Assembly (NCBI RefSeq): GCF_009707365.1
Contig: NZ_CP046122.1
Coordinates: 186,001-250,000 of the forward strand
Source: Microlunatus sp. Gsoil 973
Lineage (GTDB): Bacteria; Actinomycetota; Actinomycetes; Propionibacteriales; Propionibacteriaceae
DNA length: 64,000 nucleotides
Direction: 5' to 3'
A program made the translations under genes and the position numbers. Below are positions 9,085-15,768 of this stretch, one piece after another. Numbering within the stretch: position 1 is the first letter of the stretch; every line of letters starts with the position of its first letter. The notes beneath the pieces were generated by a model. It had not been told where the DNA came from, searched no databases, and was given only the letters and a program-made list of their open reading frames with translations.

Positions 9085-9659
9085 GATTGTTCCCCCTGTT
9101 TTGGTGCGGTCGTCCGGTAGGTGATCAGCACGGTGGCATCCTTCTGCTCAACTGACACGAGGTCAAGGTCGATCGCGTCGCCGGGGTCGAAGAGCCGCTC
9201 GCCGGCACCGATGACGCAGGGAAAGATCAACAGTCGGTATTCGTCGACGAGACCGGCGTTGATCACCTGACGGGCCAGTGACGTGCTGCCGATCAGGACC
9301 AGGTCGGTGTGACGCCTGATGCGGTCGATCTCCGGAAGCGGATCCGCGGGTAGCCGTTCGCTGTTCTTCCAGTCGTCGAAGATCGCACGTCGACGTGAGG
9401 CGACGAGCTTGGGCATCGCGTTGAGCTGCGTCGCGAAGTCGTCGGTCCTCGACGGCCACAAGGTGGCGAAGTGTTCCCAGGTGCGGCGTCCGAAGAGGAG
9501 AGTCGCCCCCTCCAGCAGCGGGCCGAGGCGGAACTTGTCGCCTGCCACTGCGGCCCTGCCCTGTCGGAACGCCCACCCTCCCCACGGCGTGCCCTCTGCT
9601 CCGTCCGGGTCCTGAATCACCCCGTCCAGGCTGAGGAATTCGATGATGATCAGAGCCAT
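9081..9659 (-). CDS. Dihydrofolate-reductase-like protein, RibD C-terminal domain family
   Basis: A 192-residue member of the RibD_C/DHFR-like fold, starting MALIIIEFLSLDGVIQDPDG. The typical LFGRRTWEHFATLWP and IGSTSLARQVINAGLVDEY motifs are present, the latter being the NADPH-binding and helix region. The ATG at 9659 has a good GGAGG upstream; the frame runs open to 9923 but that part is antisense to the tRNA-Pro gene. It is the first gene of an operon with YCII and ECF42 sigma. Many such proteins are found with YCII/ECF42 and their substrates are unknown; classical folate reduction is unlikely. Confidence 0.87.
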   Translation of the reverse strand: MALIIIEFLSLDGVIQDPDGAEGTPWGGWAFRQGRAAVAGDKFRLGPLLEGATLLFGRRTWEHFATLWPSRTDDFATQLNAMPKLVASRRRAIFDDWKNSERLPADPLPEIDRIRRHTDLVLIGSTSLARQVINAGLVDEYRLLIFPCVIGAGERLFDPGDAIDLDLVSVEQKDATVLITYRTTAPKQGEQS

Positions 9660-9756
9660 GCCGCCTCCAGGTCGTCCCGCGATCTGTGTTCGTTTGATTC
9701 GCTGACGAACGGCCCTGCGCGTCGGGGACATCCGAGAAGGAATAAGCCGAATGAAT

Positions 9757-9784
9757 TTGAGGCGCTCTGCTGGTGCCCTAGACT
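9757..9784 (+). promoter_or_regulatory. Promoter of tRNA-Pro
   Basis: A -35 element TTGAGG (9757-9762) and a -10 element TAGACT (9779-9784) are separated by 16 bases. They lie 26 bases upstream of the tRNA 5' end, a good match to a housekeeping sigma promoter. Confidence 0.7.
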
Positions 9785-9810
9785 CTTCGGGCACGCCGAT
9801 GACGGCGCGC

Positions 9811-9883
9811 CGGGGCGTAGCGTAGTGGCTAGCGCGTCTGCTTTGGGAGCAGAAGATCGCCGGTTCGAGTCCGGTCGCCCCGA
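9811..9883 (+). tRNA. tRNA-Pro (anticodon UGG)
   Basis: A full cloverleaf is visible. The acceptor stem is CGGGGCG pairing with CGCCCCG, and the anticodon stem TCTGC/GCAGA carries loop TTTGGGA. The T arm is CCGG-TTCGAGT-CCGG. The discriminator is A at 9883 and the CCA end is not encoded in full. The anticodon TGG reads proline codons. Confidence 0.96.
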
Positions 9884-9966
9884 CCGGGAAGCGCCGGATC
9901 AGAACGAACTCAGCTCGGCTCATCCAGAGCTACCGCCGGACCGGCGAAGCTGGCAGCATCGGGCAG

Positions 9967-10461
9967 ATGCAGCCACAGCGATTCACCGGCACGGTGCAGG
10001 CAGGACCGCGGGGTGGCGGCTCGATCGCCGTCCCGTTCGACCCGAACGAGGTCTGGGCGTCGAAGTCCCGGCACCTGATCACCGGCATGGTCGGAGGATG
10101 CAGGTTCCGTGGCGAGATCGTGACCGAGGACGGCGAGGCATACGCGTTACCGCTCGGCCCGGCATGGCTGCGGGACGCGACGGTGGGCGTCGGCGACAGC
10201 GTCGAGGTGGTGATCTCGCCTGAGGGTCCGCAGCGCGCCGATCTGGCCGAGGATGTCGCCGCCGCGCTCACCTCTCACCCGACCGCGGGCGCCTTCTTCG
10301 ACTCGCTGGCGCAGTTCTATCGCAAGGGTTACCTGCGGTGGGTCGACGCGACGAAGAACCGACCGGACGAGCGGGAGCGGCGGATCGAGCAAATGATCAC
10401 TCTTCTCGAAGCCGGGGAGAAGCAGCGTCCGCGATCGACTGGTGGGCGGGGCGGCAGCTAA
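9967..10461 (+). CDS. DUF1905/YdeI-type protein
   Basis: A 164-residue protein with an N-terminal DUF1905 barrel (FTGTVQAG; later VGVGDSVEVVISPEGPQ). A C-terminal YdeI/OmpD-associated helical segment follows (LAQFYRKGYLRWVDATKNRP, then ERRIEQMITLLEAG). The family is cytoplasmic and of unclear function; some relatives are annotated as bacteriocin-protection proteins on weak grounds. The start ATG 9967 has no strong ribosome site. The gene is convergent with the following membrane-protein gene and the two stop codons overlap (10458-10461). Confidence 0.78.
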   Translation: MQPQRFTGTVQAGPRGGGSIAVPFDPNEVWASKSRHLITGMVGGCRFRGEIVTEDGEAYALPLGPAWLRDATVGVGDSVEVVISPEGPQRADLAEDVAAALTSHPTAGAFFDSLAQFYRKGYLRWVDATKNRPDERERRIEQMITLLEAGEKQRPRSTGGRGGS

Positions 10462-10859
10462 GCCGCACCAGATAATCGGCCGCTGGCCGCTGCCCAGATC
10501 GCGATGATGACCACGGCTGCACTGCCGACGACGAGCGCGAGAATGATGATCCAGGTGGGCGGCGGCGTCACGCCCGGATGCCGTCCCATCGTCGTGGCCG
10601 GCGACTTGCCGTAGAACTCCTGCAGATCGGCCTTCCTGGTGCCGAAGATCCGCCGGTGCCAGTGCGCCACCCGCGTGTCGATGATCTCCCGCAGCCAGCG
10701 TGCCGCCTGGGAGTTCGGATCGAGCCTGCTGAGGACATCGGCCTCCTGCTGCGCACGGGCCCGATCGGTGCTCGCGGCCAGCCACGTCCACAGGCCGGTC
10801 ACGACCGCGGAGAGGACCAGCGCGATGGCGCCGATGAACGCGACGAGCATGATCGCCAT
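10458..10859 (-). CDS. Small membrane protein with two TM segments, 133 aa
   Basis: I do not recognise a named family. Residues 1-28 (MAIMLVAFIGAIALVL onward) form one membrane segment and about 103-127 (WIIILALVVGSAAVVIIAIW) a second. A soluble helical loop lies between them, with LDPNSQAARWLREIIDTRV. The start ATG 10859 is chosen because the longer frame to 11111 runs into the oppositely oriented gene at 10933. Its stop codon overlaps the stop of the DUF1905 gene. Confidence 0.65.
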   Translation of the reverse strand: MAIMLVAFIGAIALVLSAVVTGLWTWLAASTDRARAQQEADVLSRLDPNSQAARWLREIIDTRVAHWHRRIFGTRKADLQEFYGKSPATTMGRHPGVTPPPTWIIILALVVGSAAVVIIAIWAAASGRLSGAA

Positions 10860-10932
10860 AGTGGCACCCGCTGCTGCCGGACGCGACCGCGACAGGAGAC
10901 AATGGGAGTACGGCGGATCGGCGGGAGGGCCT

Positions 10933-11151
10933 ATGGACAGCGACGCAGCTCGTCCCCGGTGGATAGCGGCTCCGGACGGGATCAGCACGCCCCCGCTGCT
11001 CTGCCTGACCTGCTTCGCCCTGCTGCCGAACGATGAACGGATGGCGTCGGCGCATGTGGCCCGGCATGACCAGGAGGACCGCGAGGAACGGCTGCTGCGG
11101 CTGCTCAGCATGAGGATGCCAGGGCGTCACCGCCGTCATCACGGATCCTGA
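10933..11151 (+). CDS. Small putative zinc-binding protein, CxxC-x13-HxxxH, 72 aa
   Basis: A 72-residue frame with a GGAGGG ribosome site five to six bases before ATG 10933. The protein contains CLTC and, 13 residues later, HVARH, a spacing resembling a single C2H2 zinc finger. Flanking residues are hydrophobic then strongly basic (RMPGRHRRHH near the C-terminus). No family is recognised. The frame lies between two minus-strand genes, upstream of tRNA-Gly. The evidence for translation is the ribosome site and the ordered ligand spacing only. Confidence 0.5.
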   Translation: MDSDAARPRWIAAPDGISTPPLLCLTCFALLPNDERMASAHVARHDQEDREERLLRLLSMRMPGRHRRHHGS

Positions 11152-11201
11152 GCCTGCGGGCCCGCCGCATTCGGCCCGCCGGATCCGGCCGGGTGGCCAG
11201 T

Positions 11202-11232
11202 TTGGCGGGCGGCCTCGTACGACCAGTACACT
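11202..11232 (+). promoter_or_regulatory. Candidate promoter of tRNA-Gly
   Basis: TTGGCG (11202-11207) and TACACT (11227-11232) with a long 19-base spacer lie 37 bases upstream of the tRNA. The -10 fits TANNNT; the spacing is less than ideal. Confidence 0.45.
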
Positions 11233-11269
11233 GTCGGCTTGTCATCCGGCCCCTGGCCGGATCGGCAGC

Positions 11270-11343
11270 GCGGATGTAGCTCAATGGCAGAGCCCCAGCC
11301 TTCCAAGCTGGTCATGCGGGTTCGATTCCCGTCATCCGCTCCA
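11270..11343 (+). tRNA. tRNA-Gly (anticodon UCC)
   Basis: The acceptor stem GCGGATG pairs with CATCCGC, and the anticodon stem CCAGC/GCTGG carries loop CTTCCAA, giving anticodon TCC. The T arm is GCGGG-TTCGATT-CCCGT. The discriminator T (11340) is followed by an encoded CCA (11341-11343). Confidence 0.96.
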
Positions 11344-11354
11344 GTCGTTGATAC

Positions 11355-11801
11355 CTAAGCGGTCCGCGCAACGGGCTGTCGGGCCACAGCCACCACGAAC
11401 GCAATCGCGAATGCCACGTGCACCACCACGAAGATCTGGGCCAGGTCACGTGCTGTGCCACCGGCGACGCCGATGATGTCGTTGACCGCGACGACGCCGA
11501 AACCGACCAGGTTGGCCAGCACGACCGTCCGGCGTACGACGGCGGCATCGGCGCGACAGGCCATCACGTTGAGTACGGCGATACCGAGGAACGGCCCACC
11601 GAGCAGACGAAGCAGAGCGATCAACTCCGAGGACGGATCCTCGGGCACGGCCCCGACGCCGAACTGTGCAGGAACGATCAGCAGCGCCAGGCCGAGGGCA
11701 CCCAGGTAGATCGCTGCGATGACGAGGAGAACCTTCGTGTAGCTGGTCATCGGGCGCCGCCCCTCGGGTCGATCACCGTACGGCTGAGCTGTGGTCGTCA
11801 T
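11355..11801 (-). CDS. Four-TM membrane protein (DUF4345-like), 148 aa
   Basis: A hydrophobic protein with four predicted membrane helices. They start at about residue 21 (VLLVIAAIYLGALGLALLIV), 62, 90 and 118. The layout and the polar turn after helix 1 recall DUF4345-type proteins, but I cannot assign the family firmly. ATG 11801 is preceded by a GAGGAAAGG ribosome site; ATG 11750 is an alternative that removes a polar N-terminus. The function is unknown. Confidence 0.65.
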   Translation of the reverse strand: MTTTAQPYGDRPEGRRPMTSYTKVLLVIAAIYLGALGLALLIVPAQFGVGAVPEDPSSELIALLRLLGGPFLGIAVLNVMACRADAAVVRRTVVLANLVGFGVVAVNDIIGVAGGTARDLAQIFVVVHVAFAIAFVVAVARQPVARTA

Positions 11802-12295
11802 CGGCCTGCCTTTCCTCACCCTGATTCCCAACGGTTGAATCAGTCTGGGGTCCCAACCGAGGCGGTGGTCAAGCACCGTGAAGGACGTGGCGGAAATCGA
11901 GGGGTCGCTGTCGGATTGGCTGGGACCAGGAGGACGGGTAGCGGTGACCAGCCCCGCCGGCGGTACTCCGCCGGGAGCCGCACCAGTTGGTCGGCGCCGC
12001 ACCGTTTGCTCGTCCGCGCACCCGTTGCAGGCGGTGCGTGGCCGAGTAGGTGGTGCGCCGTCGAGTTGGCAGTGCGGGACCGAGCAACTGGTGCGGGACA
12101 AGTTTGCACCACCGACGATGACGGCCATGCCGTGACCGCGGTGGGTGATGCGGCCCACCATCGGCATCCACGTGTACGGCGGCGACATCGGCACCATCAA
12201 AGCGACGGTCGTACGATCCCGCCCACCGGTGCGGTTGAGTGGTTCGTCTCGGATTGGGACACACCGGACGGGGCCGGACCGGCGGGTTCCTCCGG
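11802..12295. other. Long intergenic region holding repeat site 2
   Basis: No convincing gene is seen in these 494 bases. The left end holds the upstream region of the minus-strand membrane gene, including TTGACC at about 11871-11876. The middle is occupied by the GGTGCG array described separately. The remainder, 12110-12295, shows no recognisable element. Confidence 0.6.
11979..12108. repeat. Inverted array of 19-bp GGTGCG repeats (site 2)
   Basis: Three reverse units (CGCACC at 11979, 11998 and 12017, each exactly 19 apart) face four forward units starting at 12033, 12052, 12071 and 12090, again exactly 19 apart. The forward consensus is GGTGCG, two variable bases, then CCGAG and a variable five-base tail. 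The two arms are complementary enough to form a long imperfect hairpin or cruciform. The first base of the unit at 12071 is A instead of G. Confidence 0.85.
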
Positions 12296-12907
12296 TCAGT
12301 CGCGGAGCGCGTAGGTCAATATCGCGTTGCCGACCGAGGTGAAACGGGACTCCACCAGCCGTAGCCGGGTGACGGGCACCGTGTCGTCGAAGAGACGCGC
12401 TCCGTCGGGCGTGACCACCGGGAACACCGTCAGCATCAACTCGTCGATGACACCGGCAACGAAGAGCGACCGGATGGTTGCGATGCCGCCGACGACGCTG
12501 ATGGACCCTTCCGAGCCGTTGTCCCGCAGGGCCTTGACATGGTCCACGGGGTCACCGTCGATGACCGTGCTGTTCCAGGGCAGCTCACCCGACAGCTCAC
12601 CCGACAGCTCACCCGACAGCTCACCCGACAGCTCACCCGACAGCGTGGAGGAGATCACGTGCTTGGGCACCGCGTTGATGAACGACGCGAAGGGCTCGAT
12701 GTCACTGCCCGGCCAGAAGGCGGCCCAATCCCGTCAGAGGTTGGCGCCGATCACGACATCGGTCACTGGGCCGATGGCGGCAGCGATCGCGTCGTCCTCC
12801 TCCGGGCCGAACGCGTCGAACTGGAAGAGGTTCGGCGCCTCGACCACGCCGTTGAGTGAGCTGTACTGGTGGGCGGTGACCTTGCGGCTGATGATCTTGG
12901 GGCTCAT
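12296..12907 (-). pseudogene. RibD_C/DHFR-like gene interrupted by TGA, with SGEL repeat insertion
   Basis: The gene starts at ATG 12907 (MSPKIISRKVTAHQYSSLNG) and reads through a RibD_C-type protein to 12296. An in-frame TGA at 12734-12736 breaks it between VVIGANL and RDWAAFWPGSDIE. Downstream motifs are intact: FINAVPKHVISSTL, SISVVGGIATIRSLFVAGVI and IDELMLTVFPV. Between STL and PWNSTVI there are five copies of SGEL encoded by a 12-base tandem repeat, an insertion not expected in this loop. The downstream part could be re-initiated but would lack the first strand. Whether the stop is real or a base-call error cannot be told here. Confidence 0.8.
12581..12640. repeat. 12-bp tandem repeat, five perfect copies
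   Basis: The unit CAGCTCACCCGA is repeated five times without mismatch, followed by a partial CAGC. It encodes SGEL repeats on the minus strand inside the RibD_C-like gene. Because the unit is a multiple of three, copy-number change would keep the frame. Confidence 0.95.
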
Positions 12908-12973
12908 GGCGTTGTCGTCCTCCGAGTCTGGTGCCGGGGTTTTCCGCCGGTATGAGATGGACGACGCAGCGAT

Positions 12974-12995
12974 GCAGAACTGAGCGGTGTTCTGC
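12974..12995. promoter_or_regulatory. Inverted repeat GCAGAAC-N8-GTTCTGC
   Basis: A perfect 7-base inverted repeat with an 8-base spacer lies 67 bases upstream of the broken RibD_C gene and downstream of the MnmH-like gene. It could be an operator or a small hairpin. The spacing differs from the GAAC-N4-GTTC SOS box. Confidence 0.35.
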
Positions 12996-13002
12996 GAAAG
13001 AT

Positions 13003-13044
13003 GACGATGCAGGAAGGACGATGCAGGAAGGACGATGCGGGAAG
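13003..13044. repeat. 14-bp tandem repeat, three copies
   Basis: GACGATGCAGGAAG occurs at 13003 and 13017, and with one change at 13031. It lies just after the stop codon of the MnmH-like gene, as the other 14-base array lies at the end of the DUF503 gene. Confidence 0.85.
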
Positions 13045-13066
13045 GAGGACGCGGGGGTCAGCGCCG

Positions 13067-13675
13067 TCAGCCTACGGCCGGACTGATGATGTCGGATGCC
13101 GTAAGGACGGCGGGAATCTCCTGCAACGGCAGCCGGGAGCGGCGATCCCGGGAGCTGCGCCGGGCGTATCCGTCGTCGAAGTACTCCAGCAGCACCCGGA
13201 TCGCGGCTTCGGGCCGTCCTGCATGGAAATGGCTGATCGCCCGGTCGGTGCGGCGATTGCCGAGTCGTCGTCGGATCCGCTGGGTGGCGTTGATCAACTC
13301 CGCGGGCGGGACGTTGCCGTAGCTGCCGGCCAGGCGGCGGACGCGATCGTCGAACGGTGGCGCGAGCTCCACGGTTTCGGCGGTGGTGATCATGCCGGTG
13401 ACCTCCGGCGGCAGCCACAAGGGCCCGATGTGCGGACCCTCGTCCTCCAGCCACACCGGCCGGTTGGGATCACAGGCGCGGAGCGACGCGCGGATCGCGG
13501 CATGGAAGCCGGGCTCGCTCGGCAGCGGGGCAGCGATCCCGATGCGCCCGAAGCTCGATCCGCGGTGCGCGGCGAGTGCTTCAAGATCGATGACTTGCGC
13601 GCCGGCGGCGGCCAGGCGTTCCAGCATCGCGGTCTTTCCGGCTCCGGCCAGCCCGGTGAGCACGATGACCCGCAC
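13067..13675 (-). CDS. MnmH/SelU-like P-loop domain protein without rhodanese domain
   Basis: A 202-residue protein matching the C-terminal ATPase-like half of tRNA 2-selenouridine synthase (MnmH/SelU). The P-loop is GLAGAGKTAML, followed by QVIDLEALAAHRGSSFG and then PVWLEDEGPHIGPLWLP, all characteristic of that family. Full MnmH is about 350 aa with an N-terminal rhodanese domain carrying the catalytic Cys. No such domain is encoded upstream here, since GTG 13675 has a GGAGG six bases before it. It may work with a separate rhodanese protein or have a different nucleotide-dependent role. Confidence 0.75.
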   Translation of the reverse strand: MRVIVLTGLAGAGKTAMLERLAAAGAQVIDLEALAAHRGSSFGRIGIAAPLPSEPGFHAAIRASLRACDPNRPVWLEDEGPHIGPLWLPPEVTGMITTAETVELAPPFDDRVRRLAGSYGNVPPAELINATQRIRRRLGNRRTDRAISHFHAGRPEAAIRVLLEYFDDGYARRSSRDRRSRLPLQEIPAVLTASDIISPAVG

Positions 13676-13920
13676 AGTGCCTCCAGCGGCCGCAGGTTCA
13701 GTGCCCCCTGGACGGAAGACCGGAACGGAACTCCGCATCCACGGAGCAGAACGCACGGCAACCGCCCAGGAGGACTCCCATCGGTTCTGAAATTCTTCAG
13801 ATTCCCCGGTCCAAATTCGAGTGTGCTCTGCACTACCAATGGTGATCTCATCCTTGGTCGCGAGGGGGACACGGTCAAGGGTCGAAAGGGCCGTGGTTGG
13901 TTCCCTTTCGGTCGAAGCCG

Positions 13921-15759
13921 CTAGCCGACGATGCGGTCGAAGGCGAGACCGGACCGGGCCTCGCCGCGGCCGGACGTCACGCGGCGGGCATGCCAGACGA
14001 CGGGTGTGCCGTCATACCTGCGGGCCCGACGCATCAGGCCCCTGATCTGCACGCCGGACCGTGGCACCTCCTCCTCGTGCACGTAGTAGGGCGCCAGCCG
14101 GTTGTCCTCGTCATCGATGCCCGACCGCAGGATCGAGGTGACCGGGCGGATCAACGTGTCGTCGGGCCCGATCGTACGGCGCATGGTGCCGCGCTGCAGT
14201 TGGATCGCCCGCGACTGTCCCGGCAGGTGCACCGGGATGAAGGGAATCCAGTTCTCGGCGACCTCGGTCTGCAGGATGTAGCGCAGCCGGGCAACCCCGG
14301 TGCCCTCGGTCGGATCGGTGATGGTGCCGGTCGTGTCGGCATTCGGGTCGAGTTGCTGGCGCATCCGGCGGGATGCTTCGGCGGCATCCCGGGATCCGTG
14401 CAGGCCGTCGGGGATCCGCTGTTCGATCGCCCACACCATGTCGGCCGTCTCGTCGCGGACCAGGACCACCTGCTCCAGCGGTTCCCCGTCGCTGATCTGC
14501 GGCAAGGTCTGTGGCAGATAGAGGTGTTGCGGCAGGGGCGCCTGCGCCGCCCCGGACGGTCGCGGCGCAAGGCTGAACGCATCCCATCGGGTCCAGTCGG
14601 AACCTGCCGGCTCGACCGTCGGCTTGACCAGGGTCCGCCAGCCGAACGTGTCGGTGACGATCACGCCCTGCAGTTCGGCGACGCTGCCGACAGGTTGCCG
14701 GCCGATGATGGTGAACCAGTCGTTGCTGTACAGCAGTGCGAACTCACTGACCACGATGCGTGCCGCGTCGGTCGCGTCGGCGCTGAGCTTTCCAAGATCA
14801 ACAGCGGCGTCCTCGAACTGCCACCAGCGTGGTTTCGGCATGCCCGGATATTCGGCCGGCACCGGGATCACCGTCCGTACGTCGATGGTTGCCCCTGCCG
14901 CCGCGTCGGCTGCCGTCTCAGCTGCCGTCTCCGAACGGGTTGCGCCCTGGTCGAAGGAGTACCAGTCGAGATGCCCGCCCTGATGTTCGGCGGCGCTCAG
15001 TTCGGTGCGCGTCCCGCCGCCTCGCGCCTCTCCGCTGACCGCATACTCCAGCTGGTCGCCCTCCCAGTGGCTGCCGTTGGGGTCGATGCCGGGGGCCGGC
15101 TGCGGATAGGTGCTCGCGAACCAAGCCCGGTACGCCAGCAGAACGTCGCGCACCAGGTCGGCCTGGCCGCTGGGTAGGGCAGCCGCGAACTCGGCCGGGA
15201 ACATCGCGACGGTCAGGTCCGGTGGCGTGAACTCGTACACCCGGACACCGTCAACGCAGCGACCACGCAGGGCGTGCCGGGCACGCGCCGCGCGTTGCGC
15301 CGTACGGTCGCGGGCGACCGCGATCGGATCGACGGGCTCGGTGTCCAGCGGCCCGAAGAACCGGTAGAAGATCTCCCGGTAGACCCGCGGATCGTAGTCG
15401 TCCGGGTCGACCCCGGAGGCGATCACCGCAGTGTCCAGTCGGCTCAACAGGGTCCGACCGAGCCGCGCCCGGACGATCAGCGGGAACGAGATCGGCAGAC
15501 CCTCGGTGACCGAATCCACTCCGTCATCGGGTCCGGCGCCCGGCACCACCACCGGGCTGATCTGCCGGGCCAGGGTCGCGAAGATCGCCGACCCGGCATC
15601 GGTGCCGGCGAACTCGCCGAACTGCCATTGCCGGCCGAGCATGAACATCGGGTCGGCGATCTTTGCCGCAAGCGTGCCGGCGAAGTCGACCTCCCGGGCC
15701 CGGGGTTCGAGCCGGGACCAGATCCGCAGCGGTTCGCACGTCGCAGAGATGAACGCCAT
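13921..15759 (-). CDS. Giant-cluster protein E, 612 aa, unknown function
   Basis: Last gene of the five-gene run. The protein starts MAFISATCEPLRIWSRLEP and contains the motif MLGRQWQFGEFAGTDAGS near residue 40. Further on come GMPKPRWWQFEDAAVDLG and SEFALLYSNDWFTI at about 315-355. The C-terminal block YYVHEEEVPRSGVQI is near the end. These look like conserved signatures that I have seen in large uncharacterised proteins of other bacteria, but I know no function. It has no signal peptide or membrane segment. AGGAA precedes ATG 15759, and the upstream gene ends nine bases before. There is no frame break. Confidence 0.8.
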   Translation of the reverse strand: MAFISATCEPLRIWSRLEPRAREVDFAGTLAAKIADPMFMLGRQWQFGEFAGTDAGSAIFATLARQISPVVVPGAGPDDGVDSVTEGLPISFPLIVRARLGRTLLSRLDTAVIASGVDPDDYDPRVYREIFYRFFGPLDTEPVDPIAVARDRTAQRAARARHALRGRCVDGVRVYEFTPPDLTVAMFPAEFAAALPSGQADLVRDVLLAYRAWFASTYPQPAPGIDPNGSHWEGDQLEYAVSGEARGGGTRTELSAAEHQGGHLDWYSFDQGATRSETAAETAADAAAGATIDVRTVIPVPAEYPGMPKPRWWQFEDAAVDLGKLSADATDAARIVVSEFALLYSNDWFTIIGRQPVGSVAELQGVIVTDTFGWRTLVKPTVEPAGSDWTRWDAFSLAPRPSGAAQAPLPQHLYLPQTLPQISDGEPLEQVVLVRDETADMVWAIEQRIPDGLHGSRDAAEASRRMRQQLDPNADTTGTITDPTEGTGVARLRYILQTEVAENWIPFIPVHLPGQSRAIQLQRGTMRRTIGPDDTLIRPVTSILRSGIDDEDNRLAPYYVHEEEVPRSGVQIRGLMRRARRYDGTPVVWHARRVTSGRGEARSGLAFDRIVG

Positions 15760-15768
15760 GGCAGGTTC

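Noticed and set aside
9660-9923. N-terminal extension of the RibD_C gene at 9081
   Set aside because: It is the antisense reading of the tRNA-Pro gene and flanks; ATG 9659 has a proper ribosome site.
9811-11343. tRNA genes as attachment sites for an integrated element
   Set aside because: I see no integrase gene and no repeated copy of the tRNA 3' ends within the window.
12581-12640. Possible CRISPR-like repeats
   Set aside because: The unit is 12 bases, head-to-tail without spacers, and in frame inside a gene.
12734-12736. TGA as a selenocysteine codon, tempting because a SelU-like protein is next door
   Set aside because: RibD_C proteins have no catalytic Cys/Sec at this position, selenocysteine insertion needs selA, selB and selC which are not seen, and 2-selenouridine modification is a separate pathway.
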